64,000 bases of DNA from Vitis vinifera (lineage: Eukaryota > Streptophyta > Magnoliopsida > Vitales > Vitaceae), in assembly GCF_030704535.1 (NCBI RefSeq), contig NC_081820.1:25662001-25726000 (forward strand), written 5' to 3'. The position numbers and the translations under genes were made by a program. Below, piece by piece: positions 45,656-57,590 of this stretch (position 1 is its first letter; each line of letters starts with the position of its first letter). The notes beneath the pieces were generated by a model that saw nothing but the letters and a program-made list of their open reading frames with translations, was not told the DNA's origin and did not search any database.

Positions 45656-46645
45656 TTATCATTCTTTCATTAATATTTTGTCCTAGACTGTAAATTAAAT
45701 ATGACCTTAATTTACATAATTTCATTATTTACATTTACATGTGTTTAACATTCATAAGAAGATTATAAATAACATTTTGTGTTTTGACAATGATGGTGCA
45801 AACCAAGCAAATTTAAATATTGAATTTTCTACTTAAAGAAGCTGCCAAGGAACCTTTGCAATCAAGATTAATTAATATCTTATTTGGTCAGTCAAGCTCG
45901 AAAAAATTATTCATCACCTTCTTGAAATATATTACCCACCGTTGACCCCTTATTTTGGCCAAGTAAGAGAGTTTTTCTTTTTAGGCTAGCTAGGGCTATT
46001 AGGGAGTTGTGGAGAGGATGTTCTCCTGGGGCCCAAATGAGTGACACATGGCAAAGAATATCCTCCAGCATAAGGGTTTTTTTTTTTTTTTTGCTATTAG
46101 AAGAGATTACCTTTGGGGGGCATTTTTAGAGGTGGTGCAAACACGTTTGCTAGGAGGAACCAATAGAAGACACGTAGAGGAGGATTCAGATACCATTGGG
46201 AGTGAGTTGGGGCAGCATGATCCATTTGAGGAATGGGGTTTTAGAGAGAGGAGAGAGAAAGTGTCCAGAGGGACGACAAGAAAATTGAGAAGATTGAGAA
46301 TAGAAACAAGGAAGCTATAGAGAGTGTTTGGAAATAGTAGAGAAGATTGAGAAGGTTGTGAGAAAAGCCATTTTTGAGATAAAGAAGAGTATAGAGAGAT
46401 GGTGAGCTGAGCATAGATAAAGGAGTGAGATGTAAGGCTAAAGAAAGTGAGATGAATAGAAAAGAACCATAGCAGAGGACATGGAAGAGGAAGGAAGATG
46501 GAGTCTTATTGGTTTTGGAGTAAAAGAAAGTGTGAGAAGCTGACCAAGCTTTGAGAAACCTAGGTATGGCCACTATACATTTCACCATTTTCTTCCTCTG
46601 TGCTTGTTGCTTTTGAGTGTTATTCGTTGATTTGGGTGCGAATAT
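45081..46645. other. Intergenic DNA with an (AT)n tract and a purine-rich stretch
   Basis: An (AT)n microsatellite of about 41 bases lies at 45613-45653. From about 46200 to 46570 the plus strand is purine-rich (many GAGAGA and AAGA words) and ends AAACCTAG before GTATGG, which looks like a splice donor. The composition resembles the purine-rich 5' part of element 1, but I could not show homology. No gene was recognised. Confidence 0.4.
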
Positions 46646-47402
46646 TGTGAGGGGATCCTCTCCACGTGTTCTTTTCAAGCTCAAGACCCCTTGGTTGTCT
46701 AAGGCAATCATGTTACCCATCCGGGATCATTCCGTCTAGGCTAAGATGAGTGTCGTCTGGCACCAAAAGTGAGAGGATTCTCTTCTCCCACAAGGCTAAA
46801 CGGAATCGACAGCCTAGACTCCCAACGAGAAGGACTGTCCAATCTAGTCTTTAAAACCTCTGGCATGTGTGATCAATCACGCTTGACATCCGAGTGGTCG
46901 ACGAGACTCCATTTAGCCCACAAGTCCATATCAATTAATTGTTGCACATAATCCCAGATGTTGATAGGCTAAATGGACAGACAGTTGCACGGTCCGAGAT
47001 CTTGGCATGTCAATATATGACACCTACTAACCGTCCTTAACTGAGATGATTGTCCAACCGCCCTGGGGACAATCATTATTATAGAAAGGATTAAAGTGCA
47101 CAGTCAGCACTACAGTGGCGGTGTTCTCAACTCTTTATAAACCCTCCAAAAAGCACGAGCAAAGTATGCGCACATATATGCTAACGCTCTCCCCCAAAAT
47201 AGTTAGAGTTACTCTTGTTTAACTTAAGCTTCAGAGGGGCGTGCCTAGACCACCCGTCCAGACATCATTTTATGCAGGAAAGAAGTCTGTCTGCCTTCAA
47301 TTCAACTAGATGAATTCTTCAAAAGGCATGAAAGTAGGAAAGAAGTCCGTTTAACTTCAACGAAACTAGACGAATTTGATTCTAGTTGGCCTAACATCAA
47401 CA
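46646..47402 (+). mobile_element. Left LTR of the Tat-type Ty3-gypsy element
   Basis: Begins TGTGAGGGGATCC and ends AACATCAACA. The matching right LTR starts at 61838. Shared words occur throughout: CTCCACGTGT, CAAGCTCAAGACCCCTT, GGGATCATTC, AGATGAGTGTC, ACTCCATTTAGCCCACAAGT and CTAAATGGACAGACAGTTGCA. CTCTTTATAAACC near 47133 is a likely TATA region. Many point differences from the right copy show that the insertion is old. Confidence 0.88.
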
Positions 47403-47425
47403 TTGGCGTCATCTATGGGAACGAC
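47403..47425 (+). other. Primer-binding-site region of the Tat-type element
   Basis: TTGGCGTCATCTATGGGAAC directly follows the LTR end. The plant gypsy consensus at this place is TGGCGCCGTCTGTGGGAA, so this is the expected primer-binding and leader sequence with a few changes. Confidence 0.7.
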
Positions 47426-47939
47426 TAAGGATGTCAACACCCTCAAGAAGCCCCTCATCAGTTATGGGCAGCGAAAGCTACTTTGACTGGCATGAAAGTA
47501 TGAAAAGACACCAATGAGAGAGTGATCGACAGATACAATCTCTGCTCCACCGAACAAGGCAACTCAAAGAAGAGAATGAAGAGTTGCATGCCAGAATGTC
47601 ATTAGCGGGCCTTTCTCAAAGTCAGTAACCACAAAGCCAGAGAACAACCTCAAGACGGACTAACTAGGCATCTTTCCTTGGGAATGTAAAGTTCCCCTCT
47701 GGCAGTCACACGACATGATCTAAGGAGGAGTTTTTGCCAGCTCACCAGGTGTAGTTGGACGAAGACACTGATTTTACCCAAGTATTAACTAAAAGGAGGC
47801 GCAATAGAAAGTTACGTCTATCAAATGCAATGCGAGCTTGATTGGGACCTCAAACGCTAGGCATATAGGGAAAATCGGGCATTATAGAAACCCTGGAGGC
47901 CCGTCTAGATCCCTCAGTTACAACAATTATGTCGAAGTG

Positions 47940-48360
47940 GCCTCCTCATTCGCCAAGGCAGCGATAAGCAAGGACCCCAACTGATCAAGCTCCACCCAAC
48001 TCTATCAGTCGACGGTTGGATGACACGCTCTCCACGTCGTTCAACCCTCATATTATTAATTATGAACCATCTTGGGGGTTCATAGTGTCAAATTTCACGA
48101 CATATGACAGAACAAAAGGTCCGTTTGATCACATCATGCACTTCAGGCAGCTCATGACCATTGATATAGGGAATGATGCACTGTTGTGCAAAGTCTTTCC
48201 GACCAGCCTACACGACTAGGCTCTTTCTTAGTTCCATCGTCTCCCGAAGAATTCTGTAAATAATTTCCAGGATTTATCGGAGGCTTTTGTGGGCCACTAC
48301 TTATGTTTAGCTCGCCATACCCCGAATATTACACCAACCTAAATGACGTTTATCCAAATG
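47940..48360 (+). pseudogene. Gag fragment of the Tat-type element
   Basis: In frame from 48016, ...FTTYDRTKGPFDHIMHF, then LMTIDIG, LLCKVFPTSL, and after a stop FHRLPKNSVNNF and DLSEAF. These are the usual landmarks of the plant gypsy gag domain (retrotrans_gag). The upstream half of gag is broken by stops, and the capsid end, zinc knuckle and protease are missing before reverse transcriptase starts at about 48370, so a large internal deletion has occurred. Confidence 0.82.
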
Positions 48361-48369
48361 ATAGTTTCC

Positions 48370-49990
48370 CTTTATCCAGGATAGATCATATAGTCGATGC
48401 CATCATCGGGCATGAGATGTTTTCCTTTATAGACTTTCTCTAGATACCACCAAATCCCCATGTTCCAACCGGATGAGGAAAAGACAACCTTCATTACACC
48501 ACATGGGTTGTATTGCTACAAAGTCATGTCGTTCAGGCTCAAGAATGTTGAGACTACTTATAAAAAATTAATGACGAAGATTTTCAATCCCTTGATAGGC
48601 CGAACCGTGGAAGTCTACATTGACAACATTGTTGTCAAAAGCGACACCCGAGCTGAAAATGTCCAGTACCTTGAAGAAACATTCTACCTGATGCGAGCAT
48701 ACAACATGAAGCACAATCCAGCAAAGTGTGCTTTTGGCGTCAGTGCAGGAAAGTTTCTAGGGTTTATGGTGACCCAAAGAGGAATTGAAGTTAATTTGGA
48801 TCAAATAAAAGTTGTCCTTGAAACACCTGCCCTAAGTAGCAAAAAGGAGTTGCAACTCCTCACAGGTCGTTTAATAGTTTTAGGGCGTTTCATAGCCCAC
48901 TTCACAAACAAGTTGAGACCTTTCTTCCTCATGCTTAGGAGAGCAAACACATTCTGCTAGATGGATGAATGCAGGCTGAAATTTGAAGTAGTCAAGCGCT
49001 ACCTCACTAAATCGCCCATTCTAAGCAATCCCAAGTCTGATGAACAACTCTACATGTATCTGACCGTATTTAACTGTGCAATTAGTGTTATCCTGTTTCG
49101 GCACATACAAGACAAAGAACAAATGCCCATCTACTATGTGAGCAAAGCAATGGTAGACACAAAGACTCGGCACTCTAGAATAAAGAAGACAACCCTAGCC
49201 TTGAAAAGCACCGCCCAAAATCTTCGCTCATACTTCCAAGCTCACCAAGTGACCATACTCACAAATCAGCCACTCTATAGTACCTTGCACAAACTAGATC
49301 TGTCTAGACGAATGTTGAAACAGTTCATCAAGTTGAGTGAATATGAAATCAAACACCACCCAAGGTTAGCACTAAAGGGACAAGTTATGGTTGATTTTAT
49401 AGCTAAACTCCCTAAAAAACCAGCACATGCAGTTGAGTTCCTTGGAGAACAATGGTGGACACTTTATGTAGACAGAGCATCTAGAGTGTCTGGATTCGGA
49501 GTAGGTTTGATCCTACAATCACCAATCGAAGAACTGTTAGAGAAAGCCATCTGTCTCAACTTTTCTATCTCCAACAATGAAGCAAAATATGAAGTCATCC
49601 TAGCTGGGCTAAACCTTGCCATAACATTGTCTACAACAAAACTGGAAATCAAGAGCAACTCTTAGCTAATTGTCAAGCAAATTCAGAAAGAGTATGAAGC
49701 AAAGGATGAACGCATGGCTCGCTACCTTACCATGGTGAAAGATCACTTGAAAAAGCCAGGCGAACGGGTTATTAGACAGATACCCATGAAGAAGAACTTG
49801 AAGGCGGACACACTGGCTAGAATAGTTGGCACTCTCCTTGTAAGAAAGGCAATAATGCCGCCCATTTATCTCCAAGCCACACCCTCAATCACACCAGAGC
49901 CAGTATGTAGTGCCAATGAGGTGGACCCCGACTGGATGCACAACATCGTGAATAACTCAAGACGGGAGAATTACCAAAAAACGGGAAGCA
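48370..49990 (+). pseudogene. Reverse transcriptase, RNase H and second RNase H (Tat lineage)
   Basis: Starts in the palm (RIDHIVDA), continues through FITPHGLYCYKVM and VYIDNIVVKS, where the second catalytic Asp of YxDD is Asn, then through the connection domain. A stop (48958-48960) precedes RNase H with AISVILFRH and YYVSKAM. A tether is followed by a second RNase H-like domain (WTLYVDRASRVSGFGVGLIL, NNEAKYEVILAGL). Two RNase H domains in this order mark the Tat clade of Ty3-gypsy. Another stop lies at 49663-49665. The enzyme is non-functional by the lost Asp and the stops. Confidence 0.88.
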
Positions 49991-51175
49991 TGGGCATAGA
50001 CTCCGCGTATAGGCAACATGCTTCACTTTGATCAATGACTACCTTTATAGACAGTCATTTGGAGGTTCGTACCTAAGATGCTTTAGCGATCTAGAAGCCA
50101 AGTATGTCTTGGTCGAATTCCATGAAAGTGTGTGTGGCAATCATCCAGGCAGGTGAACCCTAGTGCATCGCGCTCACATACAAGGACACTATTGGCCCAC
50201 CATGAAGCAAGATGTTGAAAAACTAGGTTAAGATATGTGACCGGTGTCAAAGATATGTTCCCAGTCGATCCCCGTGTACCTTCTGAAACTCTCAACCTGG
50301 TCACAAGTCCTTGGTCGTTTGCACAGTGGAGGATGTACATAGTTGGCCCCTTACCCATTGCAATAGTGCAAAATAAATTTATGCTTGTAGCAATCAATTA
50401 CTTCAGCAAATGGGTGAAAGTAGAAGCCTACACCAACATCAAAGACATAGGACATCTCTAAGTTTATCTAGAAAAACATCGTGTGTTGGTTTGGAGTCCC
50501 ATGAGCGATTGTGGCAGACAATGAGCCACAATTTGATAGTATCATCTTCCGAACATTCTGCTCAGAGTTAAACATTAAGAACCTATATTCAATGCCTCGT
50601 TATCCTCAAAGCAACAAGTAAGTAGAGCTAACAAACAAAACCCTATTGATTACACTAAAGAAAATGTTGGAATGAACCAAAAGGAAATGGGTAGACGAAC
50701 TGTCCAAAGTCTTATGGGCTTACTGAACAACATCTAGACAGCCAATAGGAGTTTCTCCTTTCGCCCTTACTTATGGAATGAAGGTCGTTATCCCACCGAA
50801 ATAGGCATGCCTACCATCAAAACGATCGTACAAGGTCAAAGAGACAACGATGAGGAACTTGTAAGAAATTTGGATTGGGTAGATGAAATACGAGGAAACA
50901 CGACTATCCGGATAGCTTCTTACCATTATAGAGCAATCGTTTATTACAGCAAAAATGCGTAACCATGATTTTTATGGATAGGAACCCTAGTCCTTAAAGA
51001 GTCTTTGAAAGCACAACTGAATTAGGAGCTGGAAAGCTTCAGGCTAATTGGAAAGGGTCATATGTTGTGACTAAGGTTGGAGACTCAAGGGCATACCACT
51101 TTCAAACACTGGACGACATATCCTTGCTCCGCCATTGGAATGTATCCAATCTAAAGCAGTATTATCAATAAAGTG
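49991..51175 (+). pseudogene. Integrase remnant of the Tat-type element
   Basis: Frames change repeatedly. The zinc-finger and tether part appears near 50100-50230 (CGNHPG, HIQGHYWPTM), the catalytic core near 50320-50460 (MYIVGPLP, LVAINYFSKWVKVEAYT), and core or C-terminal parts up to about 51170 (for example RNFRLIGKG-like and HYQ-like ends). Expected acidic residues in the core are changed (VAIN where Asp is usual). The remnant is dead. Confidence 0.75.
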
Positions 51176-51395
51176 TGTTTGTGGAAATAATATGTGAGAA
51201 ACAAACGGATAAAATAAACATGTTCAAATATATAGAATATACAAATTTTTTCATCTAGGCCACATCTGGCCAAAATAGGTAAATACAAGATCAAACACAC
51301 CCGCTAAAGGGACCGACTCCAAAAGCATCTCATTCACCTCGGGTAAGGCCGTCTATAGCTTCCTCCTCTTTGTTCAATGGAAAGCTGGGAGTGTC

Positions 51396-52294
51396 TTAGG
51401 ATATGTCATGTTTCTTCATACAACATCGGTAGCTATAGAAGAACTTGTTGTCCACTTGTTTCTGGTACTCAGTCTCCAGCTCTTCCTTCTGAATGGCAAA
51501 CCCCGCCAGAAGCTCCTGCCTCAACCTTCTAGCCTCCTCATCGGTTTTATTATTACCAGCCATTATCACCTCCTTCTCCTCAGCCAGCCAGCGAGCCTCA
51601 GCTTGAGCCGCTTCCTTCTCCTCCTTCGTCATCCTCAGCAAACCAACCTCTTCCTCGACAAGCTTTCGAGCAGCAACAACATCACTCTTTATAGTCTCCA
51701 ACCTAGTGCGGAAGTCCTCACTGTCGTCCATGTTATGGGCAATGTATGCCATCATGGTCTTGCCCGCCTCCAGCCGGTAGAAGAGCTGAGCACATTGTCG
51801 TATAAGGTTTCAGATACCGGCTATCACCTGAGGGGACAGTAGAGAAGTTGTTAAGAAACCAAATACTAAGGCCAAATAAACAGAAAGGAGAAACAACTTA
51901 CCACTTCCATCGTCTCGAAAGTCATGTAGTCCTGCATAGACATGCTGCGAGAGATGACAATGTCCAGAGTGCCATACGAGAGTCGTGTCGTGAAGGATCG
52001 ATCGAGATTATTCTCTATTTTAACCGTGCTCCATTGAGTGGCCGAAAAGAACACTCCCATGTTTTGTATTAGAGTCTCTCTCTTCGTGAATGATGGAATC
52101 TGCCTCAACAGCTTAGCTACCTCCTCCCAACTGGAGACGTAAGATGGCTTTGGACATGAAGCCATGCAATCAAACGACTCCTCGCTGAAATGGTCCAGAT
52201 CAATGGAAGGCCTTTTTGGCTCATGATGAGCAATGTATTCAGTGGAAGGAAACTTCTCTTTCGGTTCAAGAATGATCTCTACAACAGTAGCCAA
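51396..52294 (-). pseudogene. Antisense ORF of the Tat-type element, distal part
   Basis: Two minus-strand frames (51866-52294, then 51396-51755) lie between pol and the right LTR. The second is a charged, heptad-like coiled coil (KLVEEEVGLL, KEEKEAAQAEARWL, RLRQELL). Tat-lineage elements of the Retand/Grande type are known to carry an antisense reading frame at this place; its role is not established. The frame runs into insertion 3 at 52294 and continues in the same phase at 58672. Confidence 0.65.
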
Positions 52295-53276
52295 TGTAGA
52301 CCCTCAATTTTGTCCCTTTAGCACATGTCTTTAAGTTCGTTTTCAGTGCTTCAAAATAGTTCCTTGGTGGTCCATGGCTACTCATACCACTTACCTTTTT
52401 CTGAGTCACCTCGGAGACTTTGGTTAAGGGATTATTTGATCCCTTATTGTGACCCTTGGCAGTTTTGATTTAGATTTAGGCTTTTCTTCCTTTTTTTTAG
52501 GATAGCTCTTAGATACACCTAGCCCACCTAGGTCCACCTCGACCCACTTAGATTCACCTAGGCTCATTCAGGCACATCTAGGCCCGTTTAGGTTCACTAG
52601 ATCCGCTTAGGTATCTTAGCCTTCCCATGTCACCTTTTAGGTAATTCCTATGTGACTTGCATAATTTGTATGATTTGGTTTTTTTTAACGCTTGCATGCA
52701 CGTGATTTCTTATTTATCTATTTATTTATTACTATTTGGGTAATTATTTGTTTTTATTTATTTATTTATTTTGTATAGTTATGATAGACATAATGTTTTT
52801 TTTTCTTATTTTTTATTATTGCATAATTCTAATTAGTTTTAATTTTCAATTTCATGACCTTTACTAATTTTAATTCTTATTTTATTTTGGCATGAGATTC
52901 GAATGCACACATTGGAGAAGATCCTTGATGTACACGGCTGCATATATGCGGGAATATTCTATGCAACATGGAAAGGAGATTTATATCCTTAAAGAAAGGA
53001 AAGTAGATCACGGCTGAATGGAGGATGGAAAGAAGATTTAAAATGTTAAAGAAAGGAAAGCAGATCACTTATGAAGGATGGAAAGAAGATTTTATTTATT
53101 GATTTATTCTAAAAAACGGGTTGCCATCTATTTGGAAGGAAGACACGGCCACAAGAAAAAGAGAGGAAAGTAGCTGCCCATACAATAATATATGGAAACT
53201 TCCATACAAAAGGGGGAATAAGAGAGAAATAGGAAGAAGGAGGTTTTTCAAGGGGGAGGCAGCACGTATTGGATTT

Positions 53277-53278
<2 letters not shown>

Positions 53279-53307
<29 letters not shown>
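53279..53307 (+). repeat. Run of 29 G
   Basis: An uninterrupted run of 29 G bases inside element 3, preceded by TTTTT. Unusual in AT-rich plant DNA. Its length is likely to be unreliable in sequencing. Confidence 0.95.
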
Positions 53308-53389
53308 ATGGTCTTGAGGAGAAGCAGAAAGGGAGAGGGGAGGACTGGCAACATGAGTGCTCATCTCATTGGAAGCCGAGCAATAGGGA

Positions 53390-55380
53390 GAGGAGATCGT
53401 GCAGTCTTTACTCAAAGGTCCAGCTTTGAGTGGTAGTGGAGGTGGTCAGAGTTGGAGACGAAGTGGAAATTGGGTGGGCTCTGACCTTCACTCATACATG
53501 GAATCGCATGGTGTCCACTACATGCAAAGAACCTCAGATTATGCAACACGTACAGCTGCTAGCCATGGTGACCCTTCTTCAGTAAATCTGGTGGTTTGGA
53601 TCAGGGGTACTATAAGAATTCTTCGGATCGTCTTGAGGAAAAGCACAAAGGAATTGGAGAAGAGGGCAATTGCAACCAAGGCTGCCCAGGTACGTTTCTC
53701 ATCACTCTTGGAATTCTTACCCATATTCGATTTCTCCGTGCGTTTGTTTTTGAATATTTAATATATTGTTGTTTGGTGTGGACGTTAAGGGCCACAATCT
53801 GATCTGTGAGAACGGTTGTTTGCATATTTACACTATTTTGGTTTTCTTCATTTGAGTTTGAAATATGAAGTTTGAAGACACGAATTTCAATCCTGATATC
53901 ACAAGAATCGCAGCGGCGGAAGCATCTTTTTACCTGGAAGTTCTAATCTATTGATAGAGCTAAGCACGGAGGTTTAAGAACGCATGACTAAGGAATTCAG
54001 AGCATTAAGAGGAAAGTGTGATGCAAGCCACAATTTGTCCTGAAGAGATTCCTGAAAATAAAGCAGACAAAATCATTTCAAAAAGACTTGAGAAAATCTG
54101 TTTTGATTCCCCGGGCCGTAAACTAGAATTGTTTGAGAAAAGGAGAATGATCATGCGGTGGAATTGACACTGTCCATGATGATGCCGCTGACTTGGAGCA
54201 CTCGCCTTGGACTCCTATCCACCAGTATTTCTAGGGATATGGCTGAACTGAGGTCAACAGTGGGATAAAGCTCTTTCCCTGCAGAGAAATTTGACGCAGT
54301 TAGATGCATTTCATCAAGCCCGAGGTGTTATATGCTCAATTCCTGACCAATGCTCTGCTCTATGATGTTTATGAAAAACCAAAATGACCATTACCAATTT
54401 CTGTGGTTGTTCACGAAATAATTGGGATTAAAAATAGTAATAAAGACCCTGCTGTCAGTGATGGTGAAAAGCTCCGATGTTATTTATTCCAATTGATTTC
54501 GGCTCATCGCTTTGAGTACTTAATAAATTCTGCCTTTGCCTTTTCCTTCGGTAACAATCATTGTGCAATATCAAGTTGGCGAGCTTTCTCTGTTAATATG
54601 CCACTACAGAATTTAATGATCCTACACATACAAAGTGATTTACTGTACCTATGAGATCCTCGAAGATGATACGAAGAACATATGAGGCATTTTAAGGAAG
54701 AAGACAAAGAGCAGTAACAATAGCAACATGAGGTTTCGGGCACTAACTGGAGAAATATTAATAGAGGTGGTGGGTCACAGTTTGCTATCTATTCTGATAA
54801 TTCACATACATCTGGAATCATTAACAATGATAGTGAAGATTATTTTTAATCTGGGAAATTGGAGTTTATGAGCACCCTAGTTATGTTTGGGATGTTAAAT
54901 TCTCGGAAATTGAGGATTAAAGAGGGCTGCAAAAATGGTAAACAACTTGACTTTCTGGTGAAGTTAATGGTCATCTCGCTGTCGATAACAAATCCTTCAT
55001 GCTAGAACAAATCCAAATATTTGCTCACGAGGACAAAAGCCCTAGGAAACTACTTCATCACTAATCCAATGTATGTGTATGATTCAAATTGGGACGAGTC
55101 AGATTGGGCCACTGATGGAGAATGACTTCAACATGGTGATAGCTCTGTCCAGCTTCTTGTTGCTGCACCTGCTGTTAATGATGCTCAAGCCATCATTATA
55201 GCTCTTATGGAGGAGTATGAGAACGTTCTTAATGGTGACAATCTGCACAGATACTTTATTTCGACAGATTCATGGATTGAAAATAGCGGGAATGAAGATT
55301 CAGCAGATGATGAAAACATATATATGCATGAGCAGAAGTGACCTATTGAGATTGCTTGTTTTGGTATCAAGAACCGACTT
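53390..55380 (+). other. Exon-like pieces of unidentified host genes in element 3
   Basis: The piece around 53410-53691 reads in two alternating frames (YMESHGVHYMQRTSDYATR; GYYKNSSDRLEEKHK, then KELEKRAIATKAAQ) and ends AAGGCTGCCCAG before GTACGT, a good splice donor. The piece around 55060-55340 (YVYDSNWDESDWATDGE, ALMEEYENVLNGDNLHRYF, STDSWIENSGNEDSADDE) reads like coding sequence with a stop and frame changes. The families are not recognised. Confidence 0.45.
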
Positions 55381-55384
55381 CCAT

Positions 55385-55605
55385 CAGGAACAATGCATGT
55401 TATCCTACAGCTGCATTTTATTATTACCAGAACTCATTCCATCCTTTTTAATTTTCTTGATGAAGGAGGACTGCCCATGCTTCCACCTTTGCCAACAAGT
55501 AGTCCATTTTCTGCATTTGACAATGTCGCTGCTACTATAATCCGCTATATCCCAGAAGTTCCTCACTTGGTACAAAGATCACCAAAGAAGCTGATCTTGG
55601 TCTGA
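55385..55605 (+). pseudogene. Fragment resembling HECT ubiquitin ligase UPL1/UPL2, captured in element 3
   Basis: One plus-strand frame reads TRTHSILFNFLDEGGLPMLP, then LPTSSPFSAFDNVAATIIRY, then EVPHLVQ. This matches a conserved segment of the very large plant HECT E3 ligases UPL1 and UPL2, within their long N-terminal armadillo-type region. Only about 50 residues are convincing, with a stop soon after. The HECT domain is absent, so it cannot act as a ligase. Identification is by recognition of the family, not a search. Confidence 0.6.
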
Positions 55606-56029
55606 AGATTGGTCACAGCAAAGCGCTCTTGAAGTCAGAGGATGTAGGTCAGACTCTTGATTTGCCAATGCGTGGGCTATGGAGAGAACTTTATAAAGAG
55701 TTGGCCAACGTATTTGATATGGAGAGAGAGTTAAGATGCTGAACAATGCATTCTATAAAGATGACAAGTTGGCATTATTCAGAAGGTAGTGGACTTTGTA
55801 TGTGCTCACACACAGCGTGTCCCATTTTTGCATTCCAGTTTGTCCCACATCAGCATGCTCGCCCAACCACTCTTCACATCCTCATTTTGAACACACCCTT
55901 TACTAAAATCATCATCAACTCATCCACCAAATTCAGCATCTACCATACTTCTCTCGGTTATCAATGTGGGTTGCTATCAAAGTACCCGAAATTGTTTACA
56001 TTTGCTAGTCGCCAATCATTCCGCAATAG

Positions 56030-57590
56030 CTGATTTGCCATCCAGATCACGAAGGTCCAGAATTCCAGTTCTTCTGGCTGAAGCTAAGCGACAGTTCAGT
56101 TTGCGTTACGGCAAAGGCATAGAAACCGAAGTTGAAAGGATATATGTTTTGCATGGTATCTTCAGGGAAGACTCGTCTAGAAACACTGATACTTCTGTAG
56201 TTTCCAATGGCTGTTAGATGTGAATTGATGTATTCGGATGACGGGAATCCAACATTGATGGACATGTCAATTTCAAACCTTCTGAGGAGATAGTTGGAAG
56301 TCAGGGATTTCTAGTTCCAATTTTAGAGACTATTGAATGCAAATCGCCTCTAACTGAACTTAGAGAAGAGAAGGATGAGGGGCAAAATAATATAGAATCA
56401 ATACCATAAGTCGGAGAAAACCAGATTCAGGTGACTGTTTGCTTCTAGATCCAATTTCATATTGCTGATTTGTAACTGATGAGTTCTAAGCCCGCAAAGA
56501 AAGTAAAATCTACAGTCAAAGAATGAATTTGAAACTGAAGATGAGATGATTGGTGATAGAGCAGTAGGAGATCAAAACCATGAGCTTGGAGTCACTAAAG
56601 AGTTGAAATAATCAGTTTTTGTCCATTATACTTATGCTTTTGATGATCTTCTTCAAATCCTGCAGAACCATTGGAATGGTTCCGTTAACTTTCACAGAGG
56701 ATGGAGATCAGCTTCCAGATAGCAATTCAAATCTGGATGAGGGGAACTACTCAGGTGTAGATAACTCAGTCAGCTTGTCTATTTCAAGAGAGCTTCAAGA
56801 TGGAATAGGCCAAATTGTCACTCAACCATTAACTACTCAAGAAATCTTGACAGCTCCAAAAGACATCAGTAATGAGCAGATCATCCAACTTTGCGCCTTT
56901 CATGTAATGGTTCTGGTTCATAGAACAGAGAAGAAGCCTTCAAGAGGAACAAGAGGATGATGAAGCTAGGTATCTTCTTGGCAGCCACACTCGAAAGTCC
57001 CGAAATACAGGATCCATCAGAAAGTCTCTAGCTCATTGCCCATTTGCCTTCACACACGCGAAGAAGTTGCTGAATCCTATTGACTGAGAGATAGTTTCTG
57101 ATTCTGGGCAATTTGATATACCTAAAGAATGGGAAGTTATTCGGGAAACTGAACATCTGAAGATCAATAAAGACGTAAGCATTCAGTTAATGTTTAGCAT
57201 GTTGATGACAGAAACAGAACCCTGATGTTAATATAAGGGAAATTGCTCATACACATTTCCAGATTAGATGATAAGTAGAAATTGCTTTTCTGCCAGCATT
57301 TCCTCTTTTCTGCCATGGCGAAGCACCTTTAGGATGATGACAATGGTTCTACTTTCTCCAATGTGGTAAATCCAAATGACTTCTTGTCATTCTCTGAACC
57401 TGAATTAGAAGAAATATTGGAAGACATCAGCTGGAGTGCACCAATCTGGTTTGGGTTGTGATGACAGTAGCATGAAAACAGGAACTTTAGGAAAAGATGG
57501 TAGTGAAATTTCTTTCTCCACAGTTGTATGAGCGAATTGAGTTTGCAGATAGCGACCACTGATGTAAGAACACAGTATTCTATTTCAGCA
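56030..57590 (+). other. More exon-like pieces in element 3
   Basis: Short coding-like stretches occur at 56041-56215 (SRIPVLLAEAKRQFSLRYG), 56680-56900 (GDQLPDSNSNLDEGNYSG, TTQEILTAPKDISNEQIIQ) and 57090-57175 (FDIPKEWEVIRETEHLKINK, then a donor-like GTAAGC). No family was recognised. They may come from one or several host genes. Confidence 0.35.

Noticed and set aside
46048..46720. Coding genes on both strands in the purine-rich stretch
   Set aside because: Low-complexity frames without recognisable domains; the minus frame also runs into the LTR.
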